From Monoraphidium neglectum (lineage: Eukaryota; Chlorophyta; Chlorophyceae; Sphaeropleales; Selenastraceae), in contig NW_014012766.1 of assembly GCF_000611645.1 (NCBI RefSeq), forward strand, positions 1 to 19,372: a stretch of DNA of 19,372 nucleotides, given 5' to 3'. The notes beneath the pieces were generated by a model. It did no database searches. It was not told the origin of the DNA and saw nothing but the letters and a program-made list of their open reading frames with translations. Both the position numbers and the translations under genes were made by a program. Each line of letters opens with the position of its first letter. Position 1 is the stretch's first letter. Shown one piece after another: positions 9,814-19,372 of this stretch.

Positions 9814-12800
9814 ATGCAGTCGACCACCATGAAGACCGCTGGAGCACAGCGCGCGGCCGTTCGCCCACGTGTTGGCCGGAAGATGGTCTGCAAGGCCTCT
9901 GCGGTGCGTGGGCCGTGTGTCATTGTGTGCCGACATGCTGCCGTCGCGGCCGCGCGCCACATGGCGCCCAGTTACAGCCGACCAAGCTCATGCGCTTGTG
10001 TTGTGTGTGTACAGAGCGCGCAACCAACTTCTGTGCGTGAGCTCGGCAGACGCTTGATAATGCGTGAGGGGCTTTTGTTGGAGCCCGTTCGCAGCAGGGG
10101 GCCTGAAGGCTCCCCCCCCCCGCCCACCCTCGTGGCCTGAGGCCACCAGGCGCCCCTTGCCCCAAACATCGCTGATCAGGACGTGGCGCGCGTCGCGGTG
10201 CTGGGTGCATCGGGCTACACGGGGGCGGAGGTGGTGCGGCTGTCCGCGCTGCACCCAAACATCACGATCGCCGCGCTCACTGGCGAGAAGCAGGCTGGCA
10301 AGGTGCGCGGCCGCATCACTGCAGCCAGCCTATCATGAGTCTAGCTGGTGCGCAGCTCGGGCAACCAGGCCTCTTGTTAGTGGGAGGACGCGGCAGTTGG
10401 CCTATGGTGCGCAGCCAGGCAGCTTGCGTGCGTGTGTTTTCGCCGCGCGCACACACACACAACTTCTTCAGCGCCCAATTCCCGCTCGCAGAGCTTTGCC
10501 GAGGTGTTCCCGCACCTGGTCAGCGCCTCCAACATCGGCGCGCTGGTCAAGATCGCAGACGTGGACTTTGACCAGGTGCAGCGAGATCGCTTGCGTCGGC
10601 ACCACGATTGTTGCCGCTGCCGCCTTGGCGTCGCTGAGGCGGCCCCGCACCTGGCGGGAAGAAATGAGCCATCCTGCAGCGTCCCAGCCTCCGGTGCTGA
10701 CGAGTAGGGCAACCATGTGACCGCCTTGCTGTCTCTCGTCCCCCGCCAGGTGGACGCCGTCTTCTGCTGCCTGCCGCACGCGACGACGCAGCAGATCATC
10801 AAGTCGCTGCCCACCAATCTGAAGATTGTGGACCTGTCGGCTGACTTCCGCCTGCGGGACGTCAACACATACGCGCAGTGGTGGGTGCGGCCGGGGCGTC
10901 GGGCTCGCGGGCTGCTTGGGCCGGTAGAACAGACTGATAGCCTTGGTTCGGGGGGTTGATTGCGGTGTGCAGATTGGTCGACTCGCCGGACTGCCACCGG
11001 TGGCATCTAACCGGTTCTGGCGTACGGCTTATAGATATCGCTGACGTGCACCTAGGTCTTTTGACACCTATGCCACACGCTGCCCTTAGGGGTATGTTGA
11101 CAGCCAACGGTAATGCCCACTAGAGACGCATACGGCTGGCGAGACTGCCAAGGGACGGGGTCGGGCCCTGAATTTTCTCTTTCAACCCCTTGAGACCCGT
11201 CGCGGCCGCGCGCCTGTTGTTCCAGGTACGGCGGCGAGCACGCGGCCCCTGAGCTGCAGGAGGAGGCGGTGTACGGCCTCACTGAGCTGAAGCGCGAGGA
11301 GGTGGGTGCGTATGTGTGCGTGTGCGTGTGCGCGCACGCGCGCGTGTGTGTGTGTGTGTGTGTGCATATGTGCGCATGCTCACACTTGTGCGTGCAAGCA
11401 AATGCTTGGACAGTTTTCTCCCTGCACCCAACACCGTTTCAGCGTGCCTTGTGTGTACTGAGCTCAAGCAAAATGTATCAGTGAGGCCATGAGTGTTTGC
11501 AGGCTCGTCTCAGGCAACGAATTTTCCACCCCTGGTACCCATTCTGAATCCCAGGTCAAGAAGGCGCGGCTTGTGGCCAACCCAGGGTGCTACCCCACGA
11601 CCGTGCAGATCCCCCTTGTGCCGCTGCTGGAGAAGGGCCTCATCTCCAAGGATGACATCATCATCGACGCCAAGTCGGGTAAGTGCATCTTCGGTCGCGC
11701 GTGTGCCTGCAAATGTTGCTGCATGTGTTCAAGCGGCGTTTACAATTGCAGGGGTTACAAAGCACGCCTGCATGAGATACTCCTTGTTCGTCGGGACCAT
11801 CCTGCTGCCTCATCATATGCCAGAAGTGAGCAGCTGTGCTCCTCTGCACCTAGCAGGCATGATGCCTCGCGCCTGTCTAACGCACGCCTACTCCTGTCCT
11901 CCTGTCCTCCTTACCGCCAACCATGACGGCGCCAGGCGTGTCTGGCGCCGGCCGCGCGGCCAAGGAGTCCAACCTGTACACAGAGATCGCAGAGGGCATC
12001 AACGCCTACGGCGTCTCATCCCACAGGCACATGCCCGAGATCGAGCAGGTGAGGCTGTTGCGGCTGCCACAGCAATAACCGGACTCAATTTGTGGCCTCA
12101 GCTGCAGTACTGAGCAAGAGCATGCAGGGGTCTTTGCAGTGCGCATGATAAGGTGTGGTTGGATTGTTGCAACATGGATGCGATGCGGCAGGCGCTGTAT
12201 GCGTCCTCGCAGCAGTGCCATGGGTTTGCGGCTGTGCAAACATTGTGTGACTGATGTCTGCGCCCGTGCCCCGGTGTTATCACACTCCGCAGGGGCTGTC
12301 CGACGCTGCAGGCGCGGACGTACGCGTCAGCTTCACGCCCCACCTCATGTGCATGACCAGGTGTGCCCAGCATGCTTCCACGCACAACGGCCCGTGAACT
12401 GCTGGCATGGGCGGTTTTCCCCTGCATGCTGTCCACCAAGAAACCCTGCCGTGACCTGTGCTGCAAAACATCCTCGCCCTCGCCGCCTGGCCGTCATGCC
12501 GTCCTCCCCCCACCCCGCTCGCTCAGCAAAGCGTCCCTGCCCCCAGCACCCACCCCAAACCGCAAAACCCTGCCCGCCGAACCCCAAACGAACACCAAAA
12601 TCAAGGGGCATGCAGTCCACCATCTACGTGAAGCTCGAGAACGGCGCCACCCCCGACTCGCTGCGCGCCGAGCTCGAGGCGCGCTACGCCGGCGAGCCCT
12701 TTGTGCGCATCCTGCCCAAGGGCGTGGTCCCGCACACGCGCCACGTGCGCGGCTCCAACTTCTGCTTCATCAACGTCTTCCCGGACCGCATCGCAGGGCG

Positions 12801-13135
12801 CGCCATCGTGGTGAGAATGGGTTCTGCTTTTGCCCCACCCGCACCTCGCAGCACACTTGGCCGTTCCGCTGCGCGCTGCTTTGCTCGCCCCGACCGCTTT
12901 GTGTGTGACGCTTGTGCCTGGGACCTTCAACACACTTGACTGCGCAACTGTGACTGCGCTGCGTGTCATGAAGCCCGTGCTTCCGCATCCTGGCCCCCCC
13001 CCCCCGTTTGACCCCCAGATCTGTGTGATTGACAACCTCGTCAAGGGCGCCAGCGGGCAGGCCCTGCAGAACCTTAACCTCGTGATGGGATTCCCTGAGA
13101 CCACTGGGCTCCTGCAGCTTGCCATGTTCCCTTGA
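9814..13135 (+). CDS. argC: N-acetyl-gamma-glutamyl-phosphate reductase, plastid-targeted (ten exons)
   Basis: It performs NADPH-dependent reduction of N-acetylglutamyl 5-phosphate to the semialdehyde, third step of arginine synthesis, in the plastid. Exons: 9814-9903, 10180-10302, 10492-10575, 10750-10880, 11226-11301, 11555-11678, 11936-12048, 12293-12360, 12606-12810, 13019-13135. All junctions are GT-AG and in phase; total 376 aa. Exon 1 (residues 1-30) is exactly a basic, Ser/Thr/Ala-rich transit peptide. The mature part starts in exon 2 with the dinucleotide-binding loop [14 protein letters not shown] (35-48). The catalytic cysteine is in [11 protein letters not shown] (Cys180). The catalytic histidine region is [11 protein letters not shown] (237-247). 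The C-terminal block ends [20 protein letters not shown]. Mature length (about 346) is normal for ArgC. One oddity: [12 protein letters not shown] has Cys267 where the family nearly always has Pro. No TGTAA was found between the stop and the next gene. Identification is certain. Confidence 0.97.
10132..10146. repeat. Perfect 7-bp inverted repeat in argC intron 1
   Basis: GTGGCCTGAGGCCAC, two 7-base arms around a single G, about 33 bases before the exon 2 acceptor. It follows a run of ten C near 10112. It could form a small hairpin in the pre-mRNA close to the branch-point zone. Confidence 0.8.
11306..11379. repeat. 74-nt perfect alternating purine-pyrimidine tract in argC intron 5
   Basis: A mix of GT, GC and AT dinucleotides with no break in purine-pyrimidine alternation, beginning five bases after the exon 5 boundary. 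The core is a CG/CA-rich section (11330-11344) followed by about ten GT units. Such tracts are classic Z-DNA formers. Confidence 0.92.
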
Positions 13136-13877
13136 GTGGGGCCTGGGTTTTTGGAACGCCTGGATTATACAGATGCCTGGATTACAGGGGGTGCTGGCTA
13201 CCAGCCATTGATTGGTTTTGTTGCCGCTTTCGTCCGCCAGCGCCCTCGGAGGGGTTGCCCAAGGGGAAGCGTGCCTTTGCACGTGCGGCTCGCCTGTGGT
13301 CATGCTACTTGCATGTGCTCTCCGAGGCATGCTGTGTGCAGCCATCTTCTGTCAGCAGCAGGGTGAGTGCCATGTTCTGTCTGCGCTGGAACGCTGGGTA
13401 ACGACAATATGACAACTGCATCAAGCCTTGACAGATCCAAACTCACCCAGGGCAGAGCAATTCAACGCGCCAGGGTGCCATGCAAATGCCCGACGCACAT
13501 ATGATGGTTGGGATGCGCCGTGTTTCAACAGTGTCGTTGGCCATGTGCATCACGACCGTGCAGGCTGGCAGTGTTCTTCAATGTCAGCCGCACACGTCAA
13601 AGGGCAGTGTAGTTGTCTGGCATGCACAACGAACTTCACACCACAAACAAAGCTTGATCAAACGATCTGGCAGGGAGTCAGCCAGCCAAAATGCCCAAAA
13701 TCAAGCCTTCAAATGTCCATCAAAGCTCGTATAGGTATCAGACTACGATTTCATCCATATTTATGGGTTTGGTCTATCCATAGTCGTACGATTCAGATCA
13801 CGCGGGTGTCGTACTTTCAACGTTGTCGCCATTGACAAGGGCCAAGCGCCTGCTGCTTTCATCCGATCATCGACACC
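13136..13877. other. Intergenic between argC and the CAP gene
   Basis: It contains the argC 3' UTR and the CAP gene promoter. No coding sequence is supported. A TATA-like ATATTTATGG lies at about 13757, roughly 120 bp before the CAP start codon. No TGTAA signal is present, so argC must use another poly(A) signal. Confidence 0.5.
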
Positions 13878-15520
13878 ATGCAGATCCCATCCATGGTGTT
13901 GCTGGTGCTTGCGCTGGCTACCCCGCGCACCCTCGCAGCACGCCCGCTGCACCTTGCTGTGGTGGGACGCACGCTGCAACAGCAGGGTAAGCGCCATCGC
14001 TGCCTGTGCATACTCGACGCATGGCCCTCAGCATGTTGTTTTTCTCATCTTCAGCGGCGCCTGAGCGCTGCTGTGCGGCCTCAGATGCCTTATCTGTAGC
14101 GCTGTGTCTAGACCGTTTGAATCCGAGCTGCGCAACAACGCACACGCTGCCAACACAGGCACCTGGTCCGGCTTCCCCGACCCCACCTCCGCGACGGCCT
14201 TCGCCTCCTCAAACGGCCAGCAGCAGCAGGCAGTCGCGTACGCCTCAAGCTCGGTGCCGTCCTTCCAGCAAGGCGCTACCCAGCAGACCGCCATGCCCGC
14301 CTACGCCCAGCCCATGCAGCAGCAGCTGCAGCAGCAGGTTGCCTACCCCCAATCCGCACCGCAGCAGCAGATGCCGCAGTATTACCCTCAACAGCCTCAG
14401 CAGGGCGCTGTGCAGATGCAGCAGCCGCAGGGCGCCTTGCAGCAGGGGCAGCAGACCAGCATGCCGCAGCAGGGTTCAGGAGGCTCGCCCGGTGCGCATC
14501 ATGGGGCCCAGCACACTGCTAGAGATACATGCAGGCGCTCGCATGCAACATGCGCGCAGGCGCTGGCATGCAGCAATCATGCAGGAGCTCGCATGCAGCA
14601 TGCGAGCAAATGCTTGCATGCAGCATGTGTTCAGGCGCTCGCATGCAGGCGCTTAATGGTGCAGTTTTCTGAACACGGTTACCTGCCGCTCCTTTGCAGA
14701 GACCCTCACCCTAAAGCACCCTCGCCCACCTCCCCCTTGCAACCTCACCCCTCCGCAGGCTTCAACCAAAACTCCATCCTGTCGTTGCACAACAGCCTCC
14801 GAGCCAAGCACGGCGCTGCGCCGCTCGCCTTCAACGGCCAGCTGGCGGCGTCCGCTCAGGCCTGGGCGGACCGCTGCGTCTTCCAGCACAGCGGCCCAGG
14901 GGAGAACCTGGCGCAGTACTTCCCTGACCCCTTGCAGGCCGTGCAGGTGCTCATGGCTTCACCTGAGCATGAAAAAGAAAGGTTATCGCCTTGTGGCTAT
15001 GATTGATTTACATGTTGCATGCTTCAACCTTGCTCAACTCCGCCACTGTTCAGCAGCCAGCGGAGCCCCAGCCGCCACCTCTGCCTCGTGCCAGCTTTTG
15101 AACGTCTGCACTGTAAACCTTCTGATGGCAGGCTTGGTATGATGAGATCCGCATGTACTCCTACGGCAGCGACTACTCGTCAGCCACAGGTGATGAGAGG
15201 GAGCAGCAGCACATGGTGCTTCCGCTGGGCTTGCATGGGCAGCTGGCTGGTCTGCATGTGCCGTCGGCCTTCTGCCGCTTGCGCACTAAAGTGTGACATC
15301 ACCTACATCTCCAGCTTGGCGCTCATCCCTGCTCGCACGGCGGCACCACCCCGGCCTGCGCTCTGCCCTCTCAGGCCACGCCACCCAGATGCTGTGGAAG
15401 GGCTCGACCTCGGCCGGTTGCGGCTGGGCAGCTTCCTGCCAGCTGCTTGTCTGCCACTACGATCCCCCGGGTAATGTGGTTGGCCAATTCCCACAGAACG
15501 TGTCGCCCCCGCTGCAGTGA
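13878..15520 (+). CDS. Secreted CAP/SCP (PR-1-like) domain protein with Gln-rich linker
   Basis: Exons 13878-13986, 14159-14491, 14759-14946, 15132-15189 and 15375-15520 join in phase to 277 aa. Residues 1 to about 21 are a signal peptide (MQIPSMVLLVLALATPRTLA). Residues about 57-147 are a Gln/Pro/Ala-rich low-complexity linker (for example YAQPMQQQLQQQVAYPQ). The CAP domain fills about 150-270: LSLHNSLRAKHGAAPL, then DRCVFQHSGPGENLAQYF, AWYDEIRMYSYG, GHATQMLWKGSTSAGCGW and LVCHYDPPGNVVGQFPQNV. His191, Glu196 and His231 match the usual CAP cavity residues, and Cys187, 245, 251 and 256 fit disulfides. In the GHFTQ motif, Phe is Ala. CAP proteins are secreted and often bind sterols or lipids or act at cell walls; the role here is unknown. 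The second exon start was decided by phase: nearer AG sites (14055, 14085, 14112) put the Gln-rich frame out of register. A TGTAA lies at 16395. Confidence 0.9.
14529..14652 (+). repeat. Imperfect minisatellite (about five units of 21-31 nt) in CAP intron 2
   Basis: Units share a CATGCAGGCGCTCGCATGCA-like core, with GCATGC palindromes at each end and variants such as CAGGCGCTGG and CAGGAGCTCG. The array sits inside intron 14492-14758. Confidence 0.82.
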
Positions 15521-16688
15521 GGGCGGGCATGTGGCCGCGCGGCGGCGCGAGTACTGCGTTGGCCGCCTGGGCCTGGCAAGGGGGGCACGTTTGCACCCCA
15601 AGAACCCTCCCAAAGCAAGTGCGACTTGCCAGTGCTGGGCCTGCTCCTGTATTATTTGCCGTTTGTCTGTCCTGAACGCCATTGTGCTGTCTGCCCATTC
15701 TTGACGGTGCACATGGGGACTGACCACTCCTGAGTTCTGCAGGACTGCAGGCTGCTGTATGTGACATGCACTGCGTGCTGCCCGAATTCCCTCATGTTTG
15801 ACTCGCAATCCTCATACTTGTCTCAGCCCTGGCCTTCTGGCTCTCTGACCATGCCACGATCGTGTGTACTGCATAAACTTCCCCCCGGAATAAATTGCGC
15901 AGGCGTGCGTGCGTGCCGTGTGGCCCCAGCGCACACGTGCCCACGCCCCCCACCGAATAATTCACGGAATCGTCCTTTGAGGGTGAATAGCAAACAAGCC
16001 CTGCTGCGTGCAGGCAAATCCTGCCCCACAACGCAGCTTGCCTTGCACCGCAAAGCCCATTGTTTGGTCCTGTGGAATTCACAGGCCAGCAGGCAATTGC
16101 CTCGTGGAACCCTCCACACATGTCAACTGCTGTTTGCCTCCCTCGCTGGTACCGCTGTCTGGCTTTCCATCATCTATTGTGAGCACGTCCTCACGCACCG
16201 CCACCCAATCCCTGGCTATGACTTGGCTGTCCTCCTTCAATAGTGTATCTCGGCTTTGTCCAAACTCGCCCTGCGCTTGCCCTGTGATTCCATTGCACCC
16301 ATTTCATAGGCCTGCACTCTCCATCACATTGCCGCCGTGAGTGGCTTCACGCACGCGCCCCCTCGTTCACCTGCATCCATTTTGCCACCTGTATTGTAAC
16401 CTGCCTCCACAACTTTACCTGACTTTACTCGTGTGCGTCAGCCACGCCAGATAGACGGCGCCGGCAAGCAGCCAGTCAAGATCTGCGCACGCTGCGCGCC
16501 CTTTCTAGATTCATCTGCAGCCTGCGTCACAGATCACACACTTTTGGTGACCGCCTGACGCCATGGTAGCGCAACCACTGCCCGACTTGCACTATATAGA
16601 AGTGAGAACATCAGACCACAGCGCCCCTGGCTCAACATGTCAGCCACCCTCCCCTGAGCCGCGCTGCATACGTATGTGATAAAAATTA
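15521..16688. other. Convergent 3' region between the CAP and PH genes
   Basis: The two flanking genes converge here, so this should be mostly 3' UTR of both. A plus-strand TGTAA at 16395-16399 is a candidate end signal for the CAP transcript, implying a 3' UTR near 0.9 kb; a nearer AATAAATTG at about 15888 is an alternative. A TATATAG sits at about 16592. No coding sequence is supported. Confidence 0.5.

Positions 16689-16691
<3 letters not shown>
16667..16691. repeat. Adjacent palindromes overlapping the PH gene stop codon
   Basis: CATACGTATG (16667-16676) is a perfect palindrome. It is followed at once by TGATAA-AAA-TTATCA (16677-16691), a perfect 6-bp inverted repeat that contains the TGA stop of the minus-strand PH gene. 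Confidence 0.8.
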
Positions 16692-18920
<2,229 letters not shown>

Positions 18921-19284
18921 TGTGTGCGTCAAAACAGCGTACTTTAGCTCAAGCTGCAGTTGTTTAGGGTATGAATGCTTTGGAAATGTTCAATTTGAGT
19001 GCACCTCTGCGGGCGTCAAGGCGTGAAAGGCTCCCAATCAGGAGCACATCCAGGCTGCCCATCCTTAGCACGACCTCGACTGCTCGGCTTCCCCTGGAAC
19101 GGCTGGGTGTCCCCAGTTTGAGCACATTTCAGAACACGCCTTGCCATGCAGTGCGCTTGCCTGTACAAGCGGGCGCATACGCCTGCGCTTGTCTGCAGTC
19201 ACCCGTGGTTCCTGCAGTGTCACAGCTGTCAGCCTGCACGGTCGCAGGTGTGACGTTGTTCGAAAAGCACCCCCTCACTTCCCC

Positions 19285-19286
<2 letters not shown>
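18921..19286. other. Upstream region of the PH gene
   Basis: It should hold the PH gene promoter and 5' UTR. A short minus-strand open frame starting MGSLDVLLIGSLSRLDARR (near 19060) looks protein-like, but its GTGCAC donor is in the wrong phase to join the next exon. No TATA box is clear. Confidence 0.4.

Positions 19287-19372
<86 letters not shown>
19287..19372. repeat. (AC)43 microsatellite at the right edge
   Basis: Eighty-six bases of pure AC, running to the last base of the window, so its true length is unknown. Confidence 0.97.

Noticed and set aside
10064..10720. 218-residue plus-strand open frame across argC introns
   Set aside because: It runs through argC exons 2 and 3 in the wrong frame; the spliced argC model explains the region fully.
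14004..14112. Exon 2 of the CAP gene starting at AG sites 14055, 14085, 14100 or 14112
   Set aside because: All put the Gln-rich and CAP sequence out of frame after the GTAAGC donor at 13987; only the acceptor ending at 14158 gives the correct phase.
14529..14652. CRISPR-like array
   Set aside because: Units are imperfect, contiguous and without unique spacers; it is a minisatellite in a eukaryotic intron.
19000..19146. Additional first exon of the PH gene
   Set aside because: Candidate short frames here end at donors in phase 1, which do not fit the phase 0 acceptor, and the exon 18920-18852 already supplies a start and the first PH strand.

Overview
The window looks like nuclear DNA of a green alga (Chlorophyta, most likely a core chlorophyte of the Chlamydomonadales/Sphaeropleales kind). 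The reasons are high GC, genes split by many short GT-AG introns, pure CAG/CTG triplet tracts inside coding exons, some TGTAA polyadenylation-type signals, a plastid-type arginine enzyme with an N-terminal transit peptide, and a VPS35 closest to plant and animal forms. There is no bacterial operon structure and no rRNA, tRNA, CRISPR array or recognisable transposon. All gene models below were built by joining exons by hand at GT-AG sites with matching phases.

Layout from left to right. (1) 46-1370, minus: 5' part of VPS35, the retromer core subunit; it runs off the left edge. (2) 1371-3313: mostly non-coding, with a diverged 189-bp tandem duplication and a weak two-exon candidate gene (2394-2867, minus). 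(3) 3314-5931, minus: two-exon gene for an 800-aa helical-repeat protein with Gln/Ser tracts and a C-terminal MYND zinc finger. (4) 5932-8786: no gene I can establish; it holds a TG-rich stretch, one isolated exon-like piece and a compound (CTG)n(ATG)11 repeat. (5) 8787-9554, minus: three-exon gene for an unidentified 141-aa membrane protein. (6) 9814-13135, plus: complete ten-exon argC gene (376 aa), divergent from (5) across a 259-bp shared promoter region. (7) 13878-15520, plus: five-exon gene for a secreted 277-aa protein with signal peptide, Gln-rich linker and CAP/SCP (PR-1-like) domain. (8) 16689-18920, minus: three-exon gene for a 645-aa PH-domain protein with a disordered tail containing 37 consecutive CAG codons. 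(9) 19287-19372: (AC)43 microsatellite at the right edge.

The genes do not form a pathway. They are an ordinary set of neighbours: endosomal sorting (VPS35), plastid arginine synthesis (argC), an extracellular CAP protein, and regulatory or membrane-associated proteins (MYND, PH). I did not find an undescribed multi-gene system. The more unusual points are the repeats: a 37-unit pure CAG tract, CAG/AGC tracts read as Gln or Ser in one gene, a 74-nt perfectly alternating purine-pyrimidine run in an argC intron, and a stop-free in-frame intron in the CAP gene built of a Cys/His-coding minisatellite.
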